The notes below the pieces were generated by a model, which was not told where the DNA came from, did no database searches, and was given only the letters and a program-made list of their open reading frames with translations. From NCBI RefSeq assembly GCF_014699135.1, contig NZ_JACOFT010000001.1:868001-932000 (forward strand): a stretch of DNA of 64,000 bases. Reading direction: 5' to 3'. Shown piece after piece: positions 18,928-28,195 of the stretch. The translations under genes were made by a program, and so were the position numbers. Within the stretch, counting starts at the first letter, position 1, and every line of letters begins with the position of its first letter. This DNA comes from Cognatundibacterium aquatile. Its GTDB lineage: Bacteria > Pseudomonadota > Gammaproteobacteria > Burkholderiales > Burkholderiaceae_D.

Positions 18928-19273
18928 AACTAACCCCTGTCTGAACCGCTTATTTTTAATACCCAACCCGCGATTTTACTTGAGATAAGCCCGAAGTCGT
19001 TCTATTTTGTGATGATTTTACGCTGTAAGATTAGTAACAATTATTTGCATTAATGTGGTTTTGATATGTCGGGAATAGTGTTTTTCATGTCTGCCCGCAT
19101 TTCAAGCTTTCATTTTGCTAATCGGGCTGCCTTGATTTTTGACTTTCCAATGATGCATACATACATATGCCGTTTGCGATATGAATCGTCGATTTAGGGT
19201 GCCAGGTATCCCTTGAAATAATCAGAATCAGCCCTATTTACAGGTGTAACGTGTATTTGAATGGAGAAACAGG
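18928..19273. other. Divergent intergenic region between rfbB and grpE
   Basis: These 346 bases hold the promoters of two divergent units: the O-antigen genes leftward and the heat-shock genes rightward. The only site recognised with confidence is the sigma-32-like promoter at 19212-19239. No CIRCE-type inverted repeat for HrcA was seen. Confidence 0.6.
19212..19239 (+). promoter_or_regulatory. Sigma-32-type heat-shock promoter of grpE
   Basis: CTTGAAA (19212-19218), 13 bp, then CCCTATTT (19232-19239). This fits the RpoH consensus CTTGAAA-N13/14-CCCCATNT closely, and is followed by A as in the extended consensus. It lies 35 bp upstream of the grpE ATG, which itself has GGAG at good spacing. 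Transcription would start near 19246. Confidence 0.8.
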
Positions 19274-19837
19274 ATGCAAGAACAAGAAAATCATCAGGCT
19301 GAAAACCCTGCTACTGCAGTTGAGAGCGCCGAAGTTGCAGCTGCGGAGACTGTTGTAGAGCAGCAAAATGATCCAGCGAATTACGCAGCAGCAAAAATTG
19401 CTGAGTTAGAAGCGCGGGTTGCTGAGCTGCAGGATGCTTTTATGCGCGCCAAAGCTGATGGTGAAAATATCCGTCGCCGTGCGCAGGAAGATATCGCGAA
19501 AGCACATAAATTTGCGATAGAAGGTTTTGCGGAAGCAATGGTGCCCGTCAAAGACAGTCTGGAAATGGCCTTGAAAGTGGAAACGCCATCCATTGATTCT
19601 TTAAAAGAAGGCGTGGAAATTACGCTGAAGCAATTGAATTCTGCATTTGAAAAAAATCGCTTGATGGAAGTGAATCCGGCGCAGGCGGAAAAACTTGATC
19701 CGACTAAACATCAGGCTGTCTCTATGGTTCCGGCAGAGCAAGAGGCCAACACTATCGTGACTGTACTGCAAAAAGGCTACACGATTGCTGATCGTCTTTT
19801 GCGCCCGGCTTTAGTGACCGTTGCGCAAGGAAAGTAA
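19274..19837 (+). CDS. grpE: Nucleotide exchange factor GrpE
   Basis: A 187-residue cytoplasmic co-chaperone that releases ADP from DnaK. The first 45 or so residues are acidic and disordered-looking (many E, A, Q). A long coiled-coil helix follows ([30 protein letters not shown] is the core of it), then the C-terminal beta domain with [19 protein letters not shown] and [16 protein letters not shown]. It is preceded by a sigma-32-like promoter and followed 143 bp later by dnaK. Confidence 0.97.
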   Translation: MQEQENHQAENPATAVESAEVAAAETVVEQQNDPANYAAAKIAELEARVAELQDAFMRAKADGENIRRRAQEDIAKAHKFAIEGFAEAMVPVKDSLEMALKVETPSIDSLKEGVEITLKQLNSAFEKNRLMEVNPAQAEKLDPTKHQAVSMVPAEQEANTIVTVLQKGYTIADRLLRPALVTVAQGK

Positions 19838-19863
19838 GAAAAACGTAAAAAAAACGCATAAAA

Positions 19864-19893
19864 CGCTTGAAAAGCGGGTTTTTTACCTTATAT
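19864..19893 (+). promoter_or_regulatory. Sigma-32-like promoter of dnaK, overlapping a small terminator-like hairpin
   Basis: CTTGAAA (19866-19872), 13 bp, CCTTATAT (19886-19893): a fair RpoH promoter about 85 bp upstream of dnaK. The same bases form CGCTT/AAGCG (19864-19868 with 19872-19876) followed by GG and six T, which looks like a weak intrinsic terminator at the end of grpE. The -35 element therefore lies inside the hairpin. Confidence 0.6.
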
Positions 19894-19979
19894 CCGGAAC
19901 AGACGAGTTGGTTTTGCTGCTAAATTCAGACCGACTCACCAACATTGACAAATAAAATCTACATTCTAAGGGAAATATC

Positions 19980-21914
19980 ATGGGAAAAATGATTGGTATT
20001 GATTTGGGTACAACCAACTCTTGCGTTGCAATCATGGAAGGCGGCCAGCCAAAAGTGATTGAAAATGCAGAAGGTGCACGCACGACACCATCGATTATCG
20101 CGTATCAGGAAGACGGCGAGATTCTGGTCGGCGCCTCTGCAAAACGTCAGGCAGTGACAAATCCGAAAAACACTTTATTTGCGGTCAAACGTCTGATCGG
20201 TCGTAAATTTGAAGAAAAAGAAGTCCAAAAAGACATCAGTCTGATGCCTTACACGATTTCCAAAGCAGACAATGGTGATGCGTGGGTTTCTGTGCGCGAT
20301 AAAAAATTAGCGCCACCACAGATTTCCGCTGAAGTTTTGCGCAAAATGAAAAAGACTGCCGAAGACTACCTCGGTGAAGAAGTGACAGAAGCGGTCATTA
20401 CCGTTCCTGCTTATTTCAACGATGCGCAACGTCAGGCAACGAAAGATGCCGGCCGTATCGCTGGTCTGGATGTGAAACGTATCATCAACGAACCAACGGC
20501 TGCCGCATTGGCGTTCGGTCTGGATAAAAAAGAAAAAGGCGATCGTAAGATTGCTGTGTATGACCTTGGCGGCGGTACTTTCGACGTTTCCATTATTGAA
20601 ATTGCAGACGTTGATGGCGAAATGCAGTTTGAAGTGTTGTCGACTAACGGCGATACTTTCCTCGGTGGTGAAGATTTCGATCAACGTATCATTGATTACA
20701 TCATCACAGAATTCAAAACGATCAATGGTCTGGATTTGTCCAAAGATCCTATCGCTTTGCAACGTATCAAGGCTTCTGCTGAGCGTGCAAAAATTGAACT
20801 GTCAAGCGCACAGCAAACTGAAATCAATGAGCCATATATCGCGATGGCGAATGGCGCACCGGTGCATCTGAACTTGAAAATCACGCGCGCCAAACTGGAA
20901 GCGCTGGTCGAAGAACTGGTCAAGAAAACCATCGAGCCTTGCCGTCTGGCGATTAAAGATGCTGGCGTTAAAGTATCTGATATCGACGACATCATTCTGG
21001 TTGGTGGCATGACCCGTATGCCTAAGGTTCAGGAACTGGTTAAAGAGTTCTTCGGTAAAGAGCCACGTAAAGACGTGAATCCGGACGAAGCAGTAGCGGT
21101 CGGTGCAGCAATTCAGGGTTCTGTATTGTCTGGCGATCGTAAAGATCTGTTGTTGCTGGACGTGACACCATTGTCGCTGGGTATCGAGACTCTGGGCGGC
21201 GTGATGACGAAGATGATACAGAAAAACACGACCATCCCGACTAAGTTCAGTCAGGTGTTTTCGACAGCAGATGATAATCAGCCTGCGGTAACGATCAAAG
21301 TGTTCCAGGGTGAACGTGAGATCGCTGCCGGTAATAAAGGTCTGGGCGAATTCAATCTGGAAGGTATTCCACCAGCAGCACGTGGCACACCACAAATTGA
21401 AGTCACGTTCGATATTGATGCGAATGGTATTTTGCATGTAGGTGCAAAAGACAAAGCAACCGGTAAAGAAAACAAAATCACTATTAAAGCAAACTCAGGT
21501 TTGACTGAAGAAGAAATTCAGAAAATGGTGAAAGATGCAGAACTGAACGCGGAAGAAGACAAAAAGGTCAAAGAACTGGCTGAGTCCCGCAATCAGGGTG
21601 ATGCATTGGTGCACTCAACCAAAAAAGCGCTGGCTGAACATGGCGACAAACTGGACGCAGGCGAGAAAGAAAAAATCGAAGCTGCGATCAAAGAGTTGGA
21701 AGATGTGTTGAAAACCGGCGACAAAGTTGAGATCGATACTAAGCTTGGTGCTTTGACGACAGCGGCTCAGAAGCTGGGCGAAAAAGTCTATGCGGATATG
21801 CAGGCTCAGCAAGCTGCGGCTGGTGCAGCGGGCGGTACTGCGGACGCTGATGCAAAAGCTAAAGATGACGATGTTGTCGATGCAGACTTCAAAGAAGTGA
21901 AAGACAATAAGTAA
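19980..21914 (+). CDS. dnaK: Molecular chaperone DnaK (Hsp70)
   Basis: A 644-residue ATP-driven chaperone of normal length. ATPase domain signatures are [34 protein letters not shown] and [16 protein letters not shown]. The linker [18 protein letters not shown] leads into the substrate-binding domain, and the tail ends [15 protein letters not shown], the usual proteobacterial form. The ribosome binding site is AAGGGA, 6 bases before the ATG. It lies between grpE and dnaJ in the standard heat-shock order. Confidence 0.98.
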   Translation: MGKMIGIDLGTTNSCVAIMEGGQPKVIENAEGARTTPSIIAYQEDGEILVGASAKRQAVTNPKNTLFAVKRLIGRKFEEKEVQKDISLMPYTISKADNGDAWVSVRDKKLAPPQISAEVLRKMKKTAEDYLGEEVTEAVITVPAYFNDAQRQATKDAGRIAGLDVKRIINEPTAAALAFGLDKKEKGDRKIAVYDLGGGTFDVSIIEIADVDGEMQFEVLSTNGDTFLGGEDFDQRIIDYIITEFKTINGLDLSKDPIALQRIKASAERAKIELSSAQQTEINEPYIAMANGAPVHLNLKITRAKLEALVEELVKKTIEPCRLAIKDAGVKVSDIDDIILVGGMTRMPKVQELVKEFFGKEPRKDVNPDEAVAVGAAIQGSVLSGDRKDLLLLDVTPLSLGIETLGGVMTKMIQKNTTIPTKFSQVFSTADDNQPAVTIKVFQGEREIAAGNKGLGEFNLEGIPPAARGTPQIEVTFDIDANGILHVGAKDKATGKENKITIKANSGLTEEEIQKMVKDAELNAEEDKKVKELAESRNQGDALVHSTKKALAEHGDKLDAGEKEKIEAAIKELEDVLKTGDKVEIDTKLGALTTAAQKLGEKVYADMQAQQAAAGAAGGTADADAKAKDDDVVDADFKEVKDNK

Positions 21915-21924
21915 TTCCCAGTCT

Positions 21925-21982
21925 GACGGGCTTGCCCGTCATCACTCGCCGGGTGGCTCGCGCTTGCGTTGCTGGCCCGGCG
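21925..21982. other. Two hairpins between dnaK and dnaJ
   Basis: GACGGG/CCCGTC (21925-21930 with 21935-21940, CTTG loop) is followed by CGCCGGG/CCCGGCG (21947-21953 with 21976-21982). Neither has a U-run, so they are more likely to stabilise or process the dnaK-dnaJ transcript than to end it. Confidence 0.5.
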
Positions 21983-22011
21983 TTTGCGCTTAATACAGAG
22001 GTTAACAAGAG

Positions 22012-23130
22012 ATGGCGAAGCGTGATTTTTATGAAATTCTCGGCGTCGGTAAAAACGCTTCAGAAGACGAAATTAAAAAGGCTTATCGCAAGCTGGCGAT
22101 GAAGTACCATCCGGATCGTAATCCGGATAATAAGTCTGCCGAAGAGAAATTCAAGGAAGCCAAAGAGGCTTACGAGATGCTTTCCGACAGCCAGAAACGG
22201 GATGCCTACGACCGTTACGGTCATGCCGGTGTTGATCCGAATATGGGTGGCGGCGGTGGCGGTGGTGCAGGCGGTTTTGCTGATGCGTTCGGCGATATTT
22301 TTGGTGATATTTTCGGCGGTGGCCGTCGTAGTGCGGGTCCTCAGGTATATCGCGGTGCTGATTTGCGATATAACCTCGAAATCACACTCGAGCAGGCCGC
22401 TAACGGATTTGATACGACGATACGCGTGCCTAGCTGGGATGAGTGCGATACTTGCCACGGCTCCGGTGCAAAACCCGGTACGTCACCGGTAACGTGCACC
22501 ACTTGTGGCGGACACGGTCAGGTACGGATGCAGCAAGGTTTGTTCAGTATCCAGCAAGCCTGTCCTAAGTGTCATGGCACAGGGAAAATGATTCCTGATC
22601 CATGTACCGCTTGCTCAGGTGTTGGTCGCATCAAACGCAATAAAACACTGGAAGTTAAAATTCCAGCAGGGATAGACGATGGCATGCGTATCCGTTCATC
22701 GGGTAACGGTGAACCTGGCGTCAACGGCGGGCCTCCGGGTGATTTGTATGTAGAGATACATATCAAGCAGCATCCGGTGTTCCAGCGCGAAGGCGATGAT
22801 CTGCATTGCGAGATTCCAATTTCCTTTGTGAAAGCGGCTCTGGGCGGCGAGATTGAAGTACCTACGTTGAGTGGCAAAGCGTCGTTCACTGTACCGGAAG
22901 GAACGCAGTCAGGTAAAACTTTCCGTTTGCGCAGCAAAGGCGTGAAGGGCGTGCGTTCTGGTTATGCTGGCGACTTGTTCTGTCACGTTGTGATAGAAAC
23001 GCCAGTCAAGCTGACTGAAAAGCAAAAGCAGTTGTTGAAAGATTTTGAGCAGTTGACGGTAGAAGGCGGGGCTAAGCACAACCCCCAAAGTAAAACCTGG
23101 ATGGATAAAGTAAAAAAATTCTTTGAATAA
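22012..23130 (+). CDS. dnaJ: Co-chaperone DnaJ (Hsp40)
   Basis: A 372-residue type I J-protein. The J domain (residues 1-70) contains the essential HPD in [10 protein letters not shown]. It is followed by a Gly/Phe-rich linker ([17 protein letters not shown]), four zinc-binding CxxCxGxG repeats ([32 protein letters not shown]) and the C-terminal substrate-binding beta domains. It stimulates DnaK ATPase and delivers substrates. The gene ends at a strong intrinsic terminator. Confidence 0.98.
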   Translation: MAKRDFYEILGVGKNASEDEIKKAYRKLAMKYHPDRNPDNKSAEEKFKEAKEAYEMLSDSQKRDAYDRYGHAGVDPNMGGGGGGGAGGFADAFGDIFGDIFGGGRRSAGPQVYRGADLRYNLEITLEQAANGFDTTIRVPSWDECDTCHGSGAKPGTSPVTCTTCGGHGQVRMQQGLFSIQQACPKCHGTGKMIPDPCTACSGVGRIKRNKTLEVKIPAGIDDGMRIRSSGNGEPGVNGGPPGDLYVEIHIKQHPVFQREGDDLHCEIPISFVKAALGGEIEVPTLSGKASFTVPEGTQSGKTFRLRSKGVKGVRSGYAGDLFCHVVIETPVKLTEKQKQLLKDFEQLTVEGGAKHNPQSKTWMDKVKKFFE

Positions 23131-23140
23131 TTTTGCTAAA

Positions 23141-23173
23141 AAAAAGCCCCGTTGATGTTGAACGGGGCTTTTT
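23141..23173 (+). terminator. Intrinsic terminator after dnaJ
   Basis: AAAAAGCCCCGTT (23141-23153) pairs perfectly with AACGGGGCTTTTT (23161-23173) around a 7-base loop. The A and T tracts make it work in either direction. Confidence 0.93.
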
Positions 23174-23418
23174 AACGTTTACTTCCCGTGTTGTCGGAGA
23201 TCGGTATTTAGATACAGGCATCAGGCGGATAAATTTGCTGCTAAATTAGAGAGCGGACTCCAAAATCAGCGCTGACGATACGCCCGGGAATCGGTTAAGC
23301 TAAAGAGCCAATATAAAAACTACATTATAAGTAGCGGTGCCCGGATTTATCAGCGACAGCATCTTATCTGCCAAGCCTGATCAATCTGGAATCAATAAAA
23401 TATAAACAGGAGACAAAA

Positions 23419-24027
23419 ATGCGTTGGAATCAATATAAATGTTGGTTAGCCGGGCTGGGTCTGACCCTGCTCAGTACAGCAAATGCCGGTACCGTGGATA
23501 TAGCGGGTGCCAAATTTGAAGATACGGTTCATGTTGCAAACACCGATCTGAAACTGAATGGAGCCGGGATCCGTTACAAAGCTATTTTCAAAGTGTACGC
23601 AGCGGGCCTGTACCTCAAAGACAAGAAAAATACCGTACCTGAAGTACTTGCCTCGCAAGGTCCGCGTCGGGTCACGATAGTGATGCTGCGCGATCTCAGT
23701 AACGAAGATTTTGGCCGCGGCTTTATGCAAGGTATACAACAAAATACAGACAAAGCAGAAAAAGTGAAATTCACTTCGCAGTTTCTTCGTTTCGGTGAGT
23801 TGTTTGCATCCGTTCCTGAATTGAAAAAAGGGGATGTCATGGTGAACGACTGGGTTCCCGGCGTTGGTACGGTGGTGTATTTAAATGGAAAAAAAATGGG
23901 TGAACCTTACCCTGACATCGGATTTAACAACGCATTGCTGCGCATCTGGTTAGGTGAAAAACCCGTTGACAGCGGCTTGAAGAAAGCGATGCTGGCTGAG
24001 CCTGACGACAGAAATATGTATCGTTAA
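23419..24027 (+). CDS. Exported chalcone isomerase-like protein
   Basis: A 202-residue protein with a signal peptide (MRWNQYKCWLAGLGLTLLST, cleaved around ANAG). The mature part matches the bacterial chalcone isomerase-like family seen widely in betaproteobacteria: AGAKFEDTVHVANTDLKLNG, YKAIFKVYAAGLYLKDKK, VTIVMLRDLSNEDFGRGF and a late GEPYPDIGFNNALLRIWLG. No enzymatic activity is established for these bacterial members. AGGAG lies 8 bases before the ATG. It is a single-gene unit bounded by terminators on both sides. Confidence 0.85.
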   Translation: MRWNQYKCWLAGLGLTLLSTANAGTVDIAGAKFEDTVHVANTDLKLNGAGIRYKAIFKVYAAGLYLKDKKNTVPEVLASQGPRRVTIVMLRDLSNEDFGRGFMQGIQQNTDKAEKVKFTSQFLRFGELFASVPELKKGDVMVNDWVPGVGTVVYLNGKKMGEPYPDIGFNNALLRIWLGEKPVDSGLKKAMLAEPDDRNMYR

Positions 24028-24041
24028 TTTACCTTGATCTG

Positions 24042-24085
24042 AAACAGAAAAAGCCGTACCTGCCCGGGTACGGCTTTTTCTGTTT
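24042..24085. terminator. Bidirectional intrinsic terminator
   Basis: AAACAGAAAAAGCCGTACC (24042-24060) pairs with its exact complement at 24067-24085 around a 6-base loop. The 19-bp perfect stem lies 14 bp after the chalcone isomerase-like gene. Confidence 0.93.
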
Positions 24086-24141
24086 ATGCAGCTTACCTGC
24101 ATAAAGGTTAGAATCACGCCTGTTTTCAATATCAGGACAGG

Positions 24142-24813
24142 ATGATGACCGAGAAAAATCGTGCCGAATTAACTCCGGAACAGTTATTTGAAAATAATCG
24201 TCAATGGGCGCAGGCAATCTCCAACCGGGATGCTGATTTTTTTAAAAAACTCGCAGCCCAGCAAAATCCTGAATATCTGTGGATAGGCTGCTCTGACAGC
24301 CGGGTCCCTGCCAATGAATTGCTGGGGCTTTTACCTGGTGAGTTATTTGTACACAGAAATATCGCCAACGTTGTCGTTCATTCAGATTTAAATTGCCTCT
24401 CTGTGCTGCAGTTTGCAGTCGATATTCTGGGCGTCAAACACATTATCATCTGCGGTCATTATGGTTGCTCAGGCGTACATGCTGCAATGACCGGGCGGCG
24501 TGTCGGTCTGGCCGATAACTGGCTGCGTCACGTACAGGATGTACATCAGAAGCATGAACGCTATCTTGGTGAAACACTGAATACAAAACAGCGCGCAGAC
24601 CGCTTGTGCGAACTGAACGTGATCGAACAAGTCGTCAATCTGTGCCAGACCACCGTGATTCAGGATGCGTGGGAACGCGGCCAGACACTGACTGTGCATG
24701 GCTGGGTCTATGGCATTCAGGATGGCTTATTAAATCCACTGGGAATGGCGGTCAGTTCACCGGAAATGCTTGCCACCCAGTTTGCCGCGAGTCTGACCCG
24801 GTATCAGGACTGA
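24142..24813 (+). CDS. can: Beta-class carbonic anhydrase
   Basis: A 223-residue zinc enzyme interconverting CO2 and bicarbonate in the cytoplasm. The zinc and catalytic residues are in place: CSDSRVPANELLG (Cys, Asp and Arg) and IICGHYGCSGVHAAM (His and Cys ligands), with HRNIANVVVHSDLN between them. Two ATGs stand side by side (24142 and 24145); the AGGA at 24134 is better spaced for the second. It supplies bicarbonate for carboxylases. The bicarbonate-type permease at 47622 is a functional relative but is not linked. Confidence 0.95.
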   Translation: MMTEKNRAELTPEQLFENNRQWAQAISNRDADFFKKLAAQQNPEYLWIGCSDSRVPANELLGLLPGELFVHRNIANVVVHSDLNCLSVLQFAVDILGVKHIIICGHYGCSGVHAAMTGRRVGLADNWLRHVQDVHQKHERYLGETLNTKQRADRLCELNVIEQVVNLCQTTVIQDAWERGQTLTVHGWVYGIQDGLLNPLGMAVSSPEMLATQFAASLTRYQD

Positions 24814-24829
24814 ACAACATATATCCGCC

Positions 24830-27004
24830 TCATTCAATTCTGATGGCCAGATCGCGTCCAGATCTGGCCATGTTGCCGGCATAATCTGCGGCAAAAATCC
24901 GCAGAATATAATCACCGGCAGCCAGTTTATCTACAGGCAGGTGAGCATTTCTGGCATAGCCGTCACGCACGACATTACTGGCCTGATACAAAAAGCGGGT
25001 TTTCGCATTGCCATGCACGGTAATGCCGCTGCCATCTGCATAGGCGACTTTGACGGACGAGCGATCAGGCGGTAACTGATTAAATTCTATCGTCATCAAT
25101 GCTTGCTCATAACCGGCGACAGTTTTGCCATTCGCATGCAGGAATTGATAGCCTATCTTGTATAAGCCCAGTCGTCTGCGCGAAAGATTGTCATCGCTCT
25201 GATCATACGCATCGACAAGCAGATTCAATGATGGGCTCTGGCGTGGGATGAGGAGGCGATTATCCTGTTTCTGTTTCAGCGGTTTGCCCTGATCATCGGT
25301 GATTTGTATCGACTCAATCACCGGTTCTGTTTCATCTTTAAAGCCGGGGAACGGCAAGGCTAAGGGATTGATTTCGCCGCTGCCGAGGCTGTAATTCAGA
25401 TGGACATGGTACATGCGGTTGATACTACCTAAAGCATCTCCGGTTTTGAATTTTGTTCCGCGCGGAATTCTGACTGCAGCTGGTTTTCCCTGCATATCAT
25501 TCAGGATCTGAAAGCGCTGGGCATCGATCAGCAGATTGTCGCGGTCGCGTCCTGCTTTCATGTGGATGTAAGAAAAATGATCGATATTGATTCCTTCATT
25601 CAGCGTCCCATATCCCCAGGCAGTGACAGGATGACGCACCTTTTCGTCGGCAACGGCATACACTGTCGCGCCGAGATTGCCTTGTATATCAAGCCCACTA
25701 TGAAAATGATCGCGTGCTTCACCATCCGTTTTTCCACGCACCTCTCCCATTGTGCCGACCACTTCGTGTGCTGTTTGAAATGGCTTTAAGGGCCACGGAA
25801 AAGTCTGACCGGCAAACATCGTTTGCAGGTCAAGGTGGGTCGCCGGAAATCTGCTTTGCTCCGGCGTCGCTGGCTGCACTGATGTCAGCCGGTATATCGA
25901 TGTGGTAGCTGAATCTGCGACCATGACTTCACCGGTTGGTGTCACCAGCAAACCGCTTGGTGAAGATAGCCGTAAAACCTTCTCGTCACCGGCGACAAAA
26001 TCAACATCGATGCCTGTGACGCCTCTGAGTATGCCGTCTGGCGTCAGATGTAAAATCCGGCCTTCGCCACTTTCTCCGATATAAACGTGATCATCATGCG
26101 TGATGGCCAGCCCGACCGGACGTCGCATCAGCGCATTTTTATCGTTGCTGGCGGATTGCTGCAGCGTGCTGACCATACCCGTCTGCGTCAGTTTACGAAT
26201 CGCGTTATTACGCGTATCGGCTATGATCAGATCCTTGTGCGAGTTGATTGCAATGCCAGACGGCGTATCGAATAAGGCATCGCTGGCAGCGCCATCCAGT
26301 AAGCCATTTTGCTTACCGCCAGCGATGGTGCTGACTTTACCGTCGGTCGATATGCGGCGAATTTTATCGTTATAGGTATCGGCCACATAGACGTTGCCGT
26401 CAGCGTCAACGGCAACGGCCAGAGGTGCGTTCAGTTGCGCCGAAGTCCCATCACCATCACGATCGCCAGCTTGGCCGTTGCCAGCCAATGTTGTGACTAG
26501 TCCCTGGCTGGAGATTTTGCGTATCGCATGATTGCCGGTATCGGCCACATACAGATTGCCTTGTTTATCAATCGCGATGCCGGAAGGTGTATTGAAAGCA
26601 GCCTGCATACGTTCGCCATCGGCGAAACCTTCTTTGCCCCCGGCATAGACGCTGACCTGACCATCGGGAGCGATACGGCGTATCACATTGTTGTCGGCGG
26701 CATCAGTGACATACAGATTGCCTTCCTGATCCTGCACCATGCCGAAAGGGTCAGCAAAACGTGCCTGCAATGCTGCACCGTCACGTTTTCCCGCAGTGCC
26801 GTCGCCAGCGAAACGTAACACATGCGGCTGCCAGTCGGTGGACGTTGGCTGTAGTCGCGGCTTTACTCCCAGTGTTTTTCCGACTTTTTCCATCAGACTG
26901 CCAATGTGTTGATTGCCTGAGAACGGTGAGAAAAAGTAAGCGACACTGCCAATCAGAAGAGTCATCGCCAGCGTTGCTATCAGAGTCGGTTTCGAGAAAT
27001 GCAT
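24830..27004 (-). CDS. NHL beta-propeller fused to an M23-like peptidase domain, membrane-anchored
   Basis: A protein of about 724 residues from the ATG at 27004, which has AGGTGG before it and directly precedes an N-terminal membrane anchor (LIATLAMTLLIGSVAYFF); 24 further upstream codons look non-conserved. About six NHL repeats follow, with blades such as GIAIDKQGNLYVADTGNHAI. The C-terminal part carries LytM/M23 motifs: HFHSGLDIQGNLGATVYAVA (HxxxD, near residue 432), a YIHM site and MYHVHLNYSLG (HxH, near 530). The zinc ligands thus look intact, implying a periplasmic peptidase-like domain. About 190 further residues follow, with no recognised domain. The natural substrate is not known. 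It converges on can, only 16 bp away. Confidence 0.8.
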   Translation of the reverse strand: MHFSKPTLIATLAMTLLIGSVAYFFSPFSGNQHIGSLMEKVGKTLGVKPRLQPTSTDWQPHVLRFAGDGTAGKRDGAALQARFADPFGMVQDQEGNLYVTDAADNNVIRRIAPDGQVSVYAGGKEGFADGERMQAAFNTPSGIAIDKQGNLYVADTGNHAIRKISSQGLVTTLAGNGQAGDRDGDGTSAQLNAPLAVAVDADGNVYVADTYNDKIRRISTDGKVSTIAGGKQNGLLDGAASDALFDTPSGIAINSHKDLIIADTRNNAIRKLTQTGMVSTLQQSASNDKNALMRRPVGLAITHDDHVYIGESGEGRILHLTPDGILRGVTGIDVDFVAGDEKVLRLSSPSGLLVTPTGEVMVADSATTSIYRLTSVQPATPEQSRFPATHLDLQTMFAGQTFPWPLKPFQTAHEVVGTMGEVRGKTDGEARDHFHSGLDIQGNLGATVYAVADEKVRHPVTAWGYGTLNEGINIDHFSYIHMKAGRDRDNLLIDAQRFQILNDMQGKPAAVRIPRGTKFKTGDALGSINRMYHVHLNYSLGSGEINPLALPFPGFKDETEPVIESIQITDDQGKPLKQKQDNRLLIPRQSPSLNLLVDAYDQSDDNLSRRRLGLYKIGYQFLHANGKTVAGYEQALMTIEFNQLPPDRSSVKVAYADGSGITVHGNAKTRFLYQASNVVRDGYARNAHLPVDKLAAGDYILRIFAADYAGNMARSGRDLAIRIE
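24843..24871. other. Perfect 11-bp inverted repeat at the can/NHL gene junction
   Basis: ATGGCCAGATC (24843-24853) and GATCTGGCCAT (24861-24871), with a 7-base loop, lie inside the last codons of the leftward NHL-M23 gene, 30 bp past the can stop. There is no U-run. It may help end convergent transcripts. Confidence 0.5.
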
Positions 27005-27267
27005 TGCCACCTGAGGTTCCAATATGGGTGTGTGAGGGGCGCAGCTTAGCGTATTTGTCCGCAGATCGCCAGCCATCCGGCGCTGCCAACGGCAGATGCT
27101 GATTCATGCCAGAATGGTGTATTCAATGGTGTTTTAAATGCTGCTTTATTCTGCGTGTATCGAATACTCAATATCGGCATCTGGTCTGGTTTCTGGCAGC
27201 ATTTCGTGCCAACAGGCACATGCTATTTGAGACGTATGAAATACATGCCTTATTGCGATTAAATGAG

Positions 27268-27509
27268 ATGAAAACGATGAAAATCAGCCTGCAACCGAAA
27301 AAGCTTTTATTGTCGAAATGGACGGCGGTACAAGTCGTCGCGAAGCAAAAGCATTTCATTGTCAGTAAAGTGATTCAGCCTGAGTCAGCCGCGTTGTCTG
27401 ATGCACCGCCAGAGTTGATCGAAATCGAAGCGGTGTACACAAAGAGGTGCGTCAGATTCCGTGGCGTGAGTTACAGGATGAGCGCTTGTGGAAATGGGGC
27501 TGGCACTGA
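27268..27509 (+). pseudogene. Trp-rich small protein (TIGR02450-like) with a frameshift
   Basis: From the ATG at 27268 the frame reads MKTMKISLQPKKLLLSKWTA and continues VAKQKHFIVSKVIQ to EIEAVYTKR. This matches the small cytoplasmic TIGR02450 family (tryptophan-rich, about 70-80 residues, unknown function). After about 27450 the family-like ending lies in another frame: VRQIPWRELQDERLWKWGWH then TGA at 27507-27509. One missing base in AAGAGGTGCG would explain it; restored, the product has 80 residues. As it stands the first frame runs on to 27549 with an unrelated tail. It could be a real mutation, a sequencing error or, less likely, programmed shifting. Confidence 0.75.
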
Positions 27510-27535
27510 AACTAACGCTGGCTCTGACTGCGTGC

Positions 27536-28195
27536 TTATGTGCCCGTAGTGCGGAGTTCCAGTTTGCCGTCGCGTAATTTCAGTCTATGCATGTCGGGCA
27601 GGGCGATCAGTTCACGGTCGTGGCAAACCACCACCACGCTGCTGCCCGCCTGTGTCAGCGTCGGGATCAGGGCGATCACCTGTTCCCGCGCTTCCCCATC
27701 CAGATTCGCGGTTGGCTCGTCCAGCAATAGCAAACGTGGTTCCAGCACTTTGGCACGTGCCAGTGCCACTCTTTGTTTTTCACCGCCGGATAAATGCCGC
27801 GCATCGTGATCACTGAGATGCAGTATGCCTGCCCAACACATGGCGAGCGCGACTTGCTTTTCAATATTCTCCGCTTTTCTTAAACGTAAACCATAGGCGA
27901 TGTTTTCGGCAACCGTGCCGGAAAACATCACCGGGTGTTGGTGCACATAGACGATGTCGGTACGTAAGTGGCGCGGATACGGCGCAAATGTCGTTGCGTT
28001 ATCGAGGTATTTCACTTCATCTATCTGCGCCTGCTCGAGTCCTGAGAGTATGCGTAGCAGCGTACTTTTACCGCTGCCATTCATACCCGTCAGCACATAA
28101 GCGCGTGATTGTTCGATGTTCAGTTCGGCGATGTCGAGCAGGTGCCGCTGCCCGAACGATTTGCGCAAACCGCGTACTTGTAAGAGTGTGCTCAT
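27536..28195 (-). CDS. tupC: ABC transporter ATP-binding protein, tungstate type
   Basis: A 219-residue ATPase with Walker A (TGMNGSGKSTLLRIL), Q-loop (YVHQHPVMF), signature (HLSGGEKQRVALARA), Walker B (RLLLLDEPTANLDGEA) and the switch His (VVVVCHDRE). It lacks the C-terminal TOBE/regulatory extension of ModC. It overlaps the permease gene by 4 bp, and the pair resembles TupC/TupB of tungstate uptake. The metal specificity is inferred from the permease type, so the symbol is provisional. Confidence 0.8.
   Translation of the reverse strand: MSTLLQVRGLRKSFGQRHLLDIAELNIEQSRAYVLTGMNGSGKSTLLRILSGLEQAQIDEVKYLDNATTFAPYPRHLRTDIVYVHQHPVMFSGTVAENIAYGLRLRKAENIEKQVALAMCWAGILHLSDHDARHLSGGEKQRVALARAKVLEPRLLLLDEPTANLDGEAREQVIALIPTLTQAGSSVVVVCHDRELIALPDMHRLKLRDGKLELRTTGT

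Noticed and set aside
18928-19273. A CIRCE element before grpE
   Set aside because: No TTAGCACTC-N9-GAGTGCTAA-like dyad was found; sigma-32-like elements explain the heat-shock control.
27450-27549. The unrelated tail of the first frame of the Trp-rich gene as a genuine C-terminus
   Set aside because: The tail is not family-like, while the expected ending is present in the neighbouring frame over the same bases.
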